Positions 46,787-60,400 of a DNA stretch of 64,000 bases are shown here, piece by piece. The notes beneath the pieces were generated by a model. It was given only the letters and a program-made list of their open reading frames with translations. It ran no database searches and was not told the origin of the DNA. The stretch covers positions 57,915,146 to 57,979,145 of the forward strand of contig CM048852.1 of NCBI GenBank assembly GCA_026545225.1. Direction: 5' to 3'. The stretch comes from Cornus controversa. Lineage: Eukaryota > Streptophyta > Magnoliopsida > Cornales > Cornaceae. Made by a program: the position numbers and the translations under genes. Each line of letters opens with the position of its first letter. The stretch's first letter is position 1.

Positions 46787-48040
46787 GTATGCAGGTCTTA
46801 GTTCAGGGGTTGCTGCCTCTCACTTTTACTGTTCATTTGTTGGTGAAGTGGCCAATTGGGAATTGGGTGATGTTTTCAATTTTTTCATACTTGGATCAGT
46901 GGACAATGATTTATGGCAGTGACCAATTTTTTCAATACTTTGATGAAGTGAGAGTTAATTAATTTACTGTAGGCTTGTCACAGATTTTAGCTTTCAGTAG
47001 GTGGTGTTTCAATCCCTGGCATATAAAATGTTGAAGCCAGAAGCAGTGACATCCAATTTTTTATTTTTTTATTTATTGTTATTTATTATTATTGTATAGA
47101 GCATCATAACCAAAATTATTGGTACTGTTAAAATGAACGATGCAGATTGATGTTTCTTAATTTCATAAATTATTAGATTTCTTGCATCATATCTCCAACT
47201 CTTATAAAAGGAGGAAAAAACATTGCTAAAGGGGGAATTGAGTCACTACTTAAATCTTTATATTTATTCAATAAAATTCCGAATTGGATTTATAGTGCAG
47301 TGTATGAAGTTACAATCAGGACCGCTGATTGTATTGTGCATGAACTATGAAGTTATTATATAGCTACTCAATCAAAACTCTCCAAGAAAAGTGGACACTT
47401 CTAATAAGATATTACAAATAAATTGAGTGTATATATATATATATATATATAGATAATTAACTTAGAATAAATTTTAATTGGACCGGACCATCAAGTGGTC
47501 TATTAGTACAATAACAATGGCTTTAGAATACACTCTTTGATTGAAGAGAACGAGAAATTGTTAATGATCTTTCATTTTTGCACCATTAGTTGTGTTTATT
47601 ACACAATTAAATTCAAACAAAAATGATCAGTTATCATGTTCATGTATAGCCGTTGAAAAATAACTTGGGAAACACTTGAAGGGAAGGAAAGGTAGTGGAG
47701 TGGATTCAAATCCATTTGTTAAATCGACCCGTTTAAACCCAACTTATATATATCTGACAATGCACGTGAGCGAATGCGCGTCAATTTCATAATGCAAGTC
47801 ATTTTGACCCGGTCCGCACTCATCCAAAACCCGTCTGTTTACCAAATTATTGCTAGTTACAGCGAGCAAGCAAAGTACACAGTACATATACCCGAAAGGT
47901 TGAGGAAATAAAAAATAAAGACCCAGGACTTGAAAGTTCCCCATGCACCTTTGGGGATATGCTGCTATGCTACGCACGTCACACGTGACCTTGAAGTGAA
48001 GAAATTTCAATATATCTTCTGGCTTTGGTTTCCAATGCCC

Positions 48041-48060
<20 letters not shown>
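46787..48060. other. Intergenic stretch upstream of the MYB gene
   Basis: No exon was recognised. It includes (AT)n runs near 47430 and 48043 and an ACGTG-containing site (CACACGTGACC) near 47980 that could act as an ABA-response element for the MYB gene. Confidence 0.35.
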
Positions 48061-48079
<19 letters not shown>

Positions 48080-48276
48080 ACAAATATTTTCTTCAAATAA
48101 AGTCTGTAAAAAGGTCAGTGACTCAGCCAGGTAGATCAATAAGTAAAAAGAGCTTCCCTCTTTAAGTCACATTGTATATAAGCGCTCACATGTTCATGTC
48201 ACTATTTGTGAGGTTCATAGAATCACATACGAGAGAGAGGGAGAGAGAGAGAGAGAGGAGAGAAAAAAAAAAAGCC
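48061..48276 (+). promoter_or_regulatory. Proximal promoter and leader of the MYB60-like gene
   Basis: A TATA-like TATATAAG lies at 48175-48182, about 95 bp before the ATG. Just upstream, four DOF-type AAAG cores lie within about 65 bp: TAAAG at 48098, AAAAAG at 48108 and 48145, and reversed CTTT at 48160. Clustered [A/T]AAAG motifs are known to drive guard-cell expression of Arabidopsis MYB60. The leader carries a (GA)n run at about 48231-48255. Confidence 0.5.
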
Positions 48277-49782
48277 ATGGGTAGACCTCCATGCTGTGAT
48301 AAAGATGGTATAAAGAAAGGTCCATGGACTCCTGAAGAAGATATCATCCTGGTCTCTTACATCCAAGAACATGGTCCCGGAAATTGGAGATCAGTGCCTT
48401 CCAACACCGGTAATATCTCTTTTTCTTGCACTTTATTTCAAGTTCGATCCAATTATAAATAAAATTCCTATCTATCTTGTTTTTGGATATCATTTTTTAG
48501 TTTTATATATATTTTGGACTTAATTTCACCTTTGATCTACACGTACATCTGATCAGATAGACTAATGATTTAATCAAACTTGTTTTTGTTGGAAAAAAAA
48601 AAAAAAAAAGGACTGTTAAGGTGCAGCAAGAGTTGCAGGCTTAGATGGACTAACTACCTCCGTCCCGGAATCAAGCGAGGCAACTTCACCCCTCATGAAG
48701 AAGGGATGATAATCCACTTGCAAGCCTTATTGGGTAACAAGTAATTTTTCACAAATTTAAATTACCTCTCTTATATATTTAACGAATATATTCATGAAGA
48801 AATGAAGTTTTATGTATGCTTTATTATTATTATTATTTTATCAATAATTCAGTAGTAGTAGTAGTAGTAGTAGTATGACTTGTTTTGATGTGTGGGTTAA
48901 TTAAATATTAAATATTGTGGCAGATGGGCAGCCATAGCTAAATACCTCCCACAAAGAACAGACAATGATATAAAGAACTATTGGAACACCCACTTGAAGA
49001 AGAAGATCAAAAGATATCAATCAGCTTTGAACCCCCAAATGGCATCTGATTCATCTACATATGATCAGTTTGTACCCAAGTCGACCTTCACTACTACTGA
49101 CAAAAGGATGATGAGCCTAGACATGATGATCACAAGCCATGCCTCCTCCTCTACTAGTACTGATCATCATCTTCAACTCACCCACAACACTACTACTAGT
49201 TCCACCACCTATGCCTCAAGCACAGAGAATATTTCAAGACTCCTTCAAGGTTGGATGAGGTCTTCAGATTCCCCAAAGCCTACTACTACTACTACTATTA
49301 CTACTACTAGTACTGCTGCTACTACTGATCATCAAGAGAAAGTACTTGTACCGCACCAACAAGACAGCAGCTCCGGAAACAATAATTCTATTAAAAATTC
49401 AGCTACTGCAACAACTTCTGATCCAATTCATCCATGTTACCACCACCAGACGACGGCGACGACCACCACAAAGGCTGAACAGCAAGAAGGAAGTGATTTG
49501 ATCTCTAATGAAGATTTTGAATCTATTCTATCTTTTGATAACTTGAATGGCATTGCTAATTGGGACAAGTCATCTTCTTGTGATTCCACTCTTAAGAACT
49601 CTCAAACTACTACTTCTGCTGCTGCAGCTGATGATGAAAAGGCCATCCATCTTGTGCACGAAATTCGGAAGCAAACTTCTGATAATAATAATCCTCCACT
49701 GTCGTTTCTCGAGAAATGGCTCTTGGATGAAACAGCTACTACTCAAGTAGAAGAGATCATGGAACTGCCTCCAATCTTCTGA
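48277..49782 (+). CDS. MYB60: R2R3-MYB transcription factor, MYB60-like
   Basis: Three exons: 48277-48409, 48611-48740 and 48924-49782, with introns in phases 1 and 2 as usual for R2R3-MYB genes; 373 aa. R2 is about 14-61 (Trp17, 37, 57) and R3 about 67-112 (Phe70, Trp89, Trp108). It contains [60 protein letters not shown] and [18 protein letters not shown]. The bHLH-binding signature of R3 is absent. After the domain, [18 protein letters not shown] (183-200) and the C-terminal [10 protein letters not shown] (about 348-357) match Arabidopsis MYB60 more than MYB30/94/96. MYB60 is a guard-cell nuclear regulator that promotes stomatal opening and is repressed by ABA and drought. Ser42 replaces the usual Thr in TNTG. 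Thr- and Ser-rich tracts lie in between. Confidence 0.95.
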
Positions 49783-50849
49783 TCATAAATTAATTCATAT
49801 TTCTCTTTTTCTGTACGTGTTTGATCTTAGAAAACAAAAATAAAAATGATAAGAAAACAAGTGTTTCATCTTTTTATTAATTGTGGGCTATGCTAATCTT
49901 TTGTAGGGGGGTTCTATAAGGTTGGGATCTCCTTTGCAAAAATGTAACTCTTGTACTCATAATATTTCTGATTGAATCATCTGAACTAAGCTTAATGAAT
50001 TAGTTAGATTATCTCTACATGCATTTTCTTCTGTATTTTCCCCTTTATTTTTATATATTTTTCTTTTTTTTAGGTATATTTGTACTTAACCAATAAATAG
50101 CAGCTAATTATTGATCATTCAAATGAATTCTAATACACAAATTTACACCATGCAATTGTCCATTTCATGGAGGTGGGTCAGATTCAGACCCGAGTTAAAT
50201 GCCGTCTGACCCACATTAAAATGCATTTAAAAGTAGAAAGCTCTGACTTAAATTTATGTAATGAAGCACCAACAATGGAACTAAATCATAAGGTTGACAC
50301 TAACTAATATATACAATTCCACGATAAAAATGAAATTAATTGCCAATCACATTATGAGCCAACCTGTCGAATGTGTGTCAGTTCAGAAGTAATTAAAATA
50401 ATGTATGTACTGATCGATCATCAAATTCTTTTTTCTTACATATATATATATATATATATATATATACATGAAGAAGGATGAAACTTATTGTGTTTGAGGA
50501 AGATGAATAGTAAATAGTAATTAAGCATATATATATATATATATATATATAAGTGAATGTTACAGTGTCACGGAAGTCTTGCAACCAAATAGGTTAAATA
50601 TTTGCTTGGAGACGACTCTCTTTTACAAAAACAGAAGAAAGAAACATGTGATCTCTTTGACCCTTCGGTGTGGTAATCAAGCTCAGAGGCTCTCATGGCC
50701 ACCATGCAAAGCTTTCACAGGATGCAGAATAGGGTTTTGCTTTTATATGCAGTATAGAGCCTTTCCTACTCCCACCACACCAATCACAAGAAACCATTTT
50801 GTGTTGCCCTCTATATCACAAAGAAGATGTAGAAATTAAGAGGTCAAAG

Positions 50850-50885
<36 letters not shown>

Positions 50886-51892
50886 CTTCCACTCCAGCTA
50901 TGATAGGTAGACTTCACCTTTTTTATTATTATTATTGTTATTTTCCTTGGCACCCATTTCCTTCCGTGGAGACTTAAACTCTTACTTCTCACTTTGGAAT
51001 GTAAAGAAAATACACTAAGTTTTGGCCCTCGGTAATAATTTTACCATTTTTTTTTTTTTTTTTGATGATTTTACAGTATTAGAAGAAAAATTATAAAAGA
51101 AAAGAAACTAACAAACGATAAACTCATTTTTACTTGAGTCAGCCTGAACTCAAATCTATTGACTTATTTTATTGCAAGAACTATTTGTTAACTGAACTTA
51201 CACGCAAAGTTAATGTTAGATCAAAATTTATTAAGACTTTAGTCTATGGGTATCTAGAAAGTTCAACTCTCTTCAAAAATATGTGAGAATAATTTATTTA
51301 AAAAAAATGCTAGATCAAAACTTAGCCAATATAATCCAAGAAAAACTAAATGAGTGTCTGAAATCCTAGGTACTGTCCAATCACTATTTTGATCCCACAG
51401 CTTTCATTGCGATTTAAGCCTTGTCCTATCTTGAAAACCCAATTAGTATACCATCTCTCTCTCTCTCTCTTGCAAATCAACGTCTATTTCTTCAATAATA
51501 TAGAGAAAAAGAAATGGTTTGCTTACTACAAGTCCACTGCATTAAGTGACCTACTTTATAGCCTTCAAATTAGGCTAAGTATATGGGCCACTGGTTGAAT
51601 AAAAGGCAAGCCGGCAAGTTTCTTTTAGACGTGATATCATTTACTCTATGAAACCGACCTTTGTCAAACAAATATCAGTATAGTGCTGATAAATAATGGA
51701 ACTTCTATAATCACCATATATATATATATATATATATATATTATCCCTAATGTGATCTACAGCTAGCTACATCATTTCTTTTGAGAAAGTTACCATATTA
51801 ATCCAACAGAGGGTGGGTAGTTGGGTTTGTTAGAATTTAACCAGAAGGTCTCAGTTTGAGTCTTTCTAACTTACCCTATGATTCATGTATGC
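49783..51892. other. Gene-free stretch after the MYB gene
   Basis: It begins with the MYB 3' UTR. No exon was recognised. It holds (AT)n microsatellites near 50440, 50530, 50855 and 51720 and a poly-T run near 51045. Confidence 0.4.
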
Positions 51893-52250
51893 TCCGTTTG
51901 GCGGGAGGAAAAAAATTAGATAGAAAGTTAAGGCAGAGATAGTCTTCTTCTCTCTTTTGTTTGATTGAATAGAAAGAAGATAACACCTTACTTTATTTGT
52001 TAAGAGAAAAAGAAAGAGATTGCTAATATTGAATTTATTTAATAATTATAAAGGATAGTATTATAATTTAAAATTTTCATAACAGTCTTGCTTTTATTTC
52101 TTTCATATTAAATTTTGTAAAGCAAGAAGAATAGCTCATCAATCTTCTTTTCTCTTCCTACCTTGGTTCCTTCTCACCAAACGAAGAAAGTTTGTCCTTC
52201 CTTCCTATCTTCTATCCATCCATCTTCATTCCTTTCTACCAAACAGAACA
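51893..52250. mobile_element. Probable MITE with TTTGG-type inverted ends
   Basis: The left end is GCTCCGTTTGGCGGGAGGAA. The right end in reverse complement is GTTCTGTTTGGTAGAAAGGA. The interior is pyrimidine/purine-rich. No clean target duplication was found, so the borders are approximate. Half-copies with a similar TTTGTTTGGTTAGA start occur near 46056. Confidence 0.45.
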
Positions 52251-53603
52251 GTAATAATAAACTGTTGGCAAATATAATTTTCACAATGTACATGAAGAGA
52301 CTCGAATCATCTACCATCCTATTCACTTTGTGAAAAGTGCAACTAGAAAATCTGAAGACTACTGTTATGCCACATGCTACTTATTTAAGTAGCACTGCAA
52401 CCAAGTGTTATTGTATATTTTGTCTGTAGTGCAAAAGGAAATGAATCTGGCAGAGACAACCAAGCATGATAATAGTTTTAACCGATTTAATTACATTCAA
52501 GGAATGAACTGAATTCCCAGAAGTTCCAGTCGAAGACAATCAATGGTTTCTGCTATGCACCAGCCTGTCTATGATCGATCCCAATTTCAATTTTAGTTCA
52601 CAGTACGGTAACATTCAAATTTAACAGGGCTTGCTCATCACTGTCCAACTCATCCATTTTAATGCTCATCAGGGACTCGTAATAAGCCAGGCTAATCCAT
52701 TCCATACAGGGCCTATCTTTTCTATCCAATGACTGATCTGCATAGCCTATTCGACTTTTTCATCAGGCCCATTGGGCCTATAACGCTCAGTATTGACTGC
52801 TCGTTCACCACACCAACAGTACGTTCACATGCAATATGCATGCAAGTTGGTTTAGAGAACTCATCGCAATTCTTACCTCTATATGCATATATTATATATA
52901 TATATATATATATATGAAAACCGTGATAATTTTTGTGTCATTTTTTGATCAATGAAATCAACCTCAAATAAGTTACATATAAAGTAGGATGTGAGAAGAA
53001 GGTGGATTAGTTAAGTAAAAAATCGAGACGCGCATCCTAACACGAACAATTATCATTTTTTTGAAGCCTATGAGTACATTAGAAACGAAAAAATTCAGTT
53101 AAAAAACAGCCATATACGATGAGATCGATGACTGAGCCCACTCTTCTTGTTTGACTCAGTTCTTTTCAAGGCAACACAAATGAAGATACAAGTTTCTGGT
53201 TTCCGAATTGAAATGTCAGCCAGACAATTTATATACTTCTATTGTGAAACAATTAAAACAGCCTTGTATCAAAGGTGACCAAACACCCATGGATTATAAT
53301 AGATATCATATCCACTGCACAAGCTTACACTAAAAAAATGGTAAAGCCGCTTGTCAAGAATATAAAAAACTCGAAGTTTTGATTTCTTTTACCAATTGCA
53401 GTAACGTGATGATGCATCTGTGTCATCTCTTCCAAAAATACTTTCAGATTTCTGTGTCTTGACAAGAAACAAGGAACCCGGAGAGGTATTGTGTCCGTTT
53501 TAGCCACCAGAGAAAAATGGCAGCTCTTTTCTTCGATGGTGTGTAGAAGACACTACTGTTGGATGGCTTGTATGTCTAGGAAAAAGTTCGAACACTATCT
53601 TTA
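52251..53603. other. Gene-free stretch, 3' flank of the OASTL gene
   Basis: No exon was recognised. The right part includes the presumed 3' UTR of the minus-strand OASTL gene, which stops at 53604-53606. Confidence 0.4.
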
Positions 53604-54464
53604 TCACATTTCACGAACCTCTTCGTAGATAGAATTGAAAAGGACGCTGGAAATATACCTCTCTCCAAAGCTTGGAAATACAACCTGTAAAAATGAAAAA
53701 GTTAATAAATGAGAACGAACCTGAAATAGTAGAGCCTGATACTGAATCTAATAATGAAAAGATTGCTTTGATGACTAGGAAAATCAGGGGAATGAGCTTG
53801 AATGTTGGAAATATCGCAACAGGGGTGCTTCTGATTGTCCTAACAAGAGTAACGGGTAAAAAGGTATCCCGGGATAGAAATGCTACATTATTTACTTCTG
53901 ATACTTGGTTCTCTCTGAATCTCATACTAATGACTCTGATGGTTGATTCTTCACCTATTGCCTTTACTACTCTTACTAACAGTGCTTCTAGCATCGTCAA
54001 TGGTCATTGGTTCTAAGCTTGCAGATTCAAATTCATCGTGTTCCTTTAGTTTAAGTGTGGACTCAAGAATGAAGACAAGGAACTCGCTAGTAGAGATGAT
54101 GGAGGTGAAAATAATCTGCAAAAAATCTTTACAAGAATTCTTTGAAGAGACTGAAGGCGAAGAAGTGGACAAGAAGCTTCAAGATAAACTCAAACTATTG
54201 AGAGCAAAAGAAAAGAAACCAGCTGGTTGAGAACTCAAAGAATCTGAAGGTATTCTCTCCTTAAAACCACCATGTGGCTGGTTCTCTACAGACAATTCCT
54301 CGAAGTGCACAATCTATGATCCTTATATTAGCTTCACAGCCAGGTACATGCATAAAAGATCCAATATCAACTGAGACACAACTTCGGTAATGTTTTCAAG
54401 GAGATCCTCCTCCTATAATTTGTATAACAGTGTAAACCAAAATTAATCCCAAGTAGAAATGGTT

Positions 54465-54496
<32 letters not shown>

Positions 54497-57400
54497 CAGA
54501 AGAAGAAGTAGAAAAATATCAAGAGAAGAAACTCCATTACCGCAATAAGTTTTCCAGCATTCTCAGGCCTTTCTGCTACCCGTATGGCAGCAACTGCAGC
54601 AGCTCCTGAAGATATTCCAACCTACAACATATGCAAATTTGTAGTAATGCAACCAGCATTAAGGAATTTTGGGACTTTAGGGACATGTAACAATGACTTT
54701 AAGGGAACCAAAAGAGGTAAAAATGGAGATAGATTTAAAACCAAGTTGGGTACCTTATACAGGTAGTACTTGAAAAAGAACTTTTGCAAGTAAAACAAGT
54801 TATTCAAGGGTGACCATTCTTGCATGGAGAAACAAGAGAAATAGTCGCAAAATACCTTACACTCTTTATTTTATTTTATTTTCATTTTTTTTCCCTGTTC
54901 CAGGTGAAGGGAGAAGGTATGATCCACTTTTACTCCGCCTATATAGAGTTTTTCCTCTCCTAGGTACAAAGGGTAGATAAAAATCATTCACAAAACCTAG
55001 AAATATTAAATTTATTTTCTATAAAACAAATTCTTAGCCTAAGTGTCAAAACTAAACTGTTAATGGAGCATAACTTAAGACAACAAATTGAGGAAACACT
55101 TCTTAAATGTTCAACATTAAGAATACTTGCAAATTACCAGCAAACCTTCCTCCAAAGCCAACTTTCTCGCCATTTCAACAGCTTCATCATTGGTAACCTA
55201 AAATTTTCCATATTAACAGACATTCAGATTAAATTGTTCATATAACTATATAAAAAGTGAAAATATTGTGCCATATGCGTGCAAAAAAAAAAAAAGCAAA
55301 AAAGAAAAACTCAATTGCAAAAAAATATTTTTGCCTGCAGACTAAGAGCTACATGAAGTTGATCAGACAATATCTTGACCCTCTGTTCACCCAGGAAGCA
55401 CAATAGACTCACTCCACCAGATGACATTAAACAACTTACTGTTATAAGTGGACTCTCTGCAAGCATTGACTGGGCCAATGGAATCCATTTTCATAAGAGG
55501 GCAAATCATAGAGGTGGCACAAAACTTTATTGAAGGTCCAGAGCATTGATTCTCCCTGAGTTGGAATTTCAGAACAAATGGACTTTATGGTGCAGAAGGA
55601 CCATTCTAAAGAAGCAAAGATTGTAATAAGAAAGAAAGAGAAAAAAAGAAGAAGAACAACAACAACAACAAAGGACGCAAAGATTCTGTTGTTAATAGTT
55701 ACCCGAGAAAAAAAAAAGAGAGGGACCGAGTAAGGAGGAGTGAACATGAATGTGCAGTAGGAAACAAGATCTGGTCCTCCATGTAATTAACGTAATAAGT
55801 ATAACTGCCATAATCAATCACAATGTTCAAGATTAATGGATAATCTTTCACAATGTTCAAGATTAATGGATAATCTGTCACATCAGGTTAGAGCAACAGA
55901 ATATTAGTTAACACTGGGAATGGTCATCCTGAGATTCAAACGGTCCTTTCTTTAGGACCAATTCGATATCTGGCAATGATTGATTGATTGTGATCCAACT
56001 GCTGTCTGTCTCTCTTTTTCATATACCACGAGACAAGTTATCTAGTGGTCACACAATCCTTTCTTTGGGATATACGTTTATTGGGTGGCAGTGATCATCA
56101 ACTAATAGCTGCCTGTTCGACATATTGGGGTGTCACGAGATTGGTCATCCTGTGACTCCTAAATTTTTCTTTAGGATACTGAGCTTGAATATAGTGACTG
56201 TTGCGCCTCAAAATTTAAATATCGGATCATCTTGTCCAATACTCGATTTTGATATGTGAACTAAATATATAATCAGATAAACACATCCATGGCTATATTG
56301 GACAACATTCACCACCAACTTAGAACTAAATTCTATTAAATAAAGTCCATGACAAAAAATCTATAATAATGAATCACATCATCCAAAGGTACTAAAAAAA
56401 GCACACAATATCCAACTCCATAACCACTACAAGGCAATCCTCACCACAAAAGTATCTCGTAACAAAATATAAACCATCATAATAAAGTCAGAAAAAAAAT
56501 TAAGAAAGAAAATCTGAAGCGTGGGGTATAAATAGAAGATTTCAAGCACAGGGTACACATTGCTAAAGAACTAGTAGGTGTATTATGGGGTCTTAATAAC
56601 ATGCTACAAAGCTTTGCACAAAGAGAGCCGATGGCTACAGCAAGCTCTTACTAGAGAGTCGAGAGACCACTGCCAAATAGACCAAGTAATGCAAAATATT
56701 ACAGGAGCTCTTATGATGAGAACTCAAATGAATAAAGATGTATAATGACAGATATAAAGAAAAATTACAACAAATGCACAATAATCTAAAACAACCTTAC
56801 TGGATCCAATTATACTGACTTGTAAGAAAAATTGAACCAAGGAAGTTTGAAAAGAAAAAAAACTATTCCACTGTTAAAGATACGTAATAAGAAAAAACAG
56901 AAGCAAAGGGAAGAAAATAAAAAACTAAAAGCTACCTTCAGAACCTCGTCGAGCAAATCAACATCCAAAATGCCTGGCACATAACCTGCATCAATGTCTT
57001 ATATGCAGTGAGATCAACATTACCAAAGTTTTTCTGAATGACATGACACAAGAAAATTGATTTCATTAAAAATAGCTTTAAATACAGTTCCCGCCACCTG
57101 GATTCTCTCCCGAGATTACACCCCTTTCTGCAGGTTCTACTCCAACTACCTAAGTATATAAAAATATAATATGATTAAACTCAACATAATGTAATCATTC
57201 AGCAGTAAAGACAAAGAGTCTTTACTTTCATGCATCCAACCAAAGGTGACATGTAAAAATTACTGAGAGGAAGACAATTGCAACATTTTTTTTTTTTGAT
57301 AAATAGGAAGACAATTGCAACATGATATGAACTCACAATACAATGATACAAATGTTTATCTAACAACAAAAGTTAAAGAAATTGAAGATGGGTAAAGCTC

Positions 57401-60400
57401 TTAAATTGCAGGGTATCATAAACTGGTAAGCTATAAAAGGGTAGAGATTTAATAGCCATAATCATTTGCGGAAGTGTTTTCTTGTGGTTACTGAGTATGA
57501 TGTCATTCCCCTCATAAATCCAAGAAATAATTCCTAATGAGAAGGAAAAATTAAGTAAACAATTCAAAATTAGCATATAGAACAATCCCTGATGGTATAA
57601 GTATAACTGAACGAAAATGTCCCCGTTCATGACAAGAACTGAAGACAAAGCTACAGACAGTCTCAGAATTTGCTAGCATCATTGATACTCACTCAAACTC
57701 ATCCAAAACCATATAACCCACACTTGGTGCAGTTACCAAGCAATAACCTAAATCTTATTGATAAAACATGAATGAGTTTCCTCTCCACAGGGAGTTTCAG
57801 CAATACAGTTTGTCACATGAACCAAGCACTCTCTACGAGACTACAAGTAATGTCTTCATAGAAATATGTTTAGTGGTTATTGGACGCCTATTACTAGTCG
57901 TTTTTCATAAATTATCAGTCCAGCTTTAAGAGCAACATTTGAGTTTACAGACACATTATACATTTTCACTCAAAATTATCCAGTGAATATGGTGAGTTAA
58001 TTGATTCATGCTACAAGAACCCAAAATTTGTACTGGTCCCAAGATATTTAGGATTGAAATGTCTTAGAAGAGATACATTCACATAATACCTGACAGAAGG
58101 TTAATGTCAATTTATCATGCTAATGTTTATAGGAATCTCTTTACATGAGAATATGAAAGTAGTTTGTAGACAATAATCCAAGAAAAAAGAAAATTCACAT
58201 CCTTGACACATGTATGTGAAAAGTGGCTTCAGCGTTTAATTTTTTATTTTATTTTTAATTTTCGGTGGCTATTGAAGGAAGGTTGTGGCTTCAGCTACTA
58301 TTTAGGGATCGAGGCAGCAGAGTTCATCAACCAATAAGTATATAGTGAGACATTAAGACGACAAGTAACACAGCTCACAATCTGCTTCCTAATTACCCAA
58401 ACAAAGAAATGTGTTTGAATTTACTCAATACTTCATCAGCAAGAAACCTGCTTATGGTAACTAAGGTCACCCTATATTCTTAGTGCCCAACAAGCAATAT
58501 TCATCATGATGATTGTTGGAAATTGGATTTGAAAATCACTTGGAAGCATGAAAAACATCAATCCTTGATTTATGTAAACACCATGGTAATTTTTCAAAAT
58601 AGATGTATGTGATATATTATATATATGGATTAGAAGACAATTACCTCAAGAGGTTATTGTTCAATCTCTTCTTCCCAGTCTCTACAAGGTAGATCCCTAC
58701 AGCTTTAATCCTCAAGCTCTCCTTCCACCTTGATTCTTTGGTCTTCTCTTGCTCGTTAGAATCACTCCTATATCCCTTTTGGTGAATTCCCTTAAGCAAG
58801 GTTTGTGGGAACCATTGAGAGAAAGCAATAACTTAGAAATCTAGAGAATGTGTAGAGAATTGCCTTCTCTTTTGTGTGAGCCCATTAGAGTTAGAAAATC
58901 CTATGAAAGACACATATTTATATACATACAAAGGAGTGGAAAAATCAATTTCTACAATCCCTTGGAGTTCTCCAAGCACCTCCTACATTTCATTTGTTTT
59001 TTCCACTCTCATGCTTAAAATTCAACCCATGGGCTAGAAGTGAGAATCCATTGGACCCAATTCCATCAAGGCTCCAATGGGCTAATAATTGCCCCGGTCA
59101 AACCCCGTGACCCAATTTAATTAGCCCATTAACCACACTTAACTCCACTATATAAATGTGGTTAACTCCAATCCAGAAGTGGTCAAAACCACTAAGTCAA
59201 TTATACAACATTACCCATCCACGCACAATGAGCCATCGGATAAATAAGTAAGTGTTATCATCCGATTACTCAATTCAACCTTTATTTCGACTTCTTGATT
59301 ATTTCCCGTTTGATCACATAAAACTTTCCTTTGATAAAAATAATATATTTAATAAATATATACAAAAACTATTTTATCAAAACACCGAGGCCCCGGAATT
59401 TCCGTGATCAAACTGATCAAGTCAAAAAAAATATTATAGCATATATGCAATGTTGAGTGTATGTTCCAATGTCATTAATCAATAGTCACCCAAAGTACCC
59501 GGAAAATGACCCCTTGGGGCCCACCGACTAAATCAAAGTAACTACCAATTAATACAAGGGTTCATACCACTCTCATGAGGAGCAATTGCTACGATGGCTC
59601 TCACAATTGTCTCTATACTCATCATTGATCTGGTTCAATCCTTTCTAAGATAGAGGGTCTATCCTCTATCACCGAACTTGAACACATTTATGATAATGCA
59701 ATTCCTGTGATTTATATTCCTGATTTTGATTACCCATCATGCACATACAAATCACTTGCGTAGTCATATGGACAACCTCGATCCATCTCATGCATCGATT
59801 AATACAAGCATTCACCATATACATATGTAGAGCATTTAACCTAAATTTCAGTAATAACAAATGTCAATTACATCCCATTCATTGACATGAAGGGCACAAA
59901 ATCCCAACAATGATATCATGAGCAAGTTGAAAATCCATAATATTTAGACATTAGATTGTTGGAACTGGGAAGTACTAGCAGGAATACCTTATTCTAATAA
60001 TTGTAATATGAGATTAAGCCTACTAATGAGTCACTGAATCATCATTTTGTAGTTTATTTAATGTTAGTATCTTTTAAGGTCGTGCAGAGACAACCATGCA
60101 GATCTATATTTTTTAGTCCCATTTCTTCCTTCTTCCTTCTCTTATCCATTAATTGAATCAAATGCTAAAAACTCTTGGATGCATGAGATATAGTCATTTA
60201 TTAGTAACTGTAAGTGAAAAGCTACAGGAAAACAACTGTAAAATGATTAAGAGACAGTAACAATAGAAATGTAGAAGACATTTCTTGAAAGTGCTTTTGG
60301 GTTATGGGAGTTGGAAGGAAAGGAATAGAAAGGAAAGCAGTGATAGCTTATCTCATGTTCAGTATAGAAATGGAAAGAGAAAGGAGAGAAGGAGGAGACT

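Noticed and set aside
53672-54016. Plus-strand 114-codon frame as a real gene
   Set aside because: It overlaps the last OASTL exon and its intron, has frame breaks typical of a gag fossil, and has no promoter or splice support.
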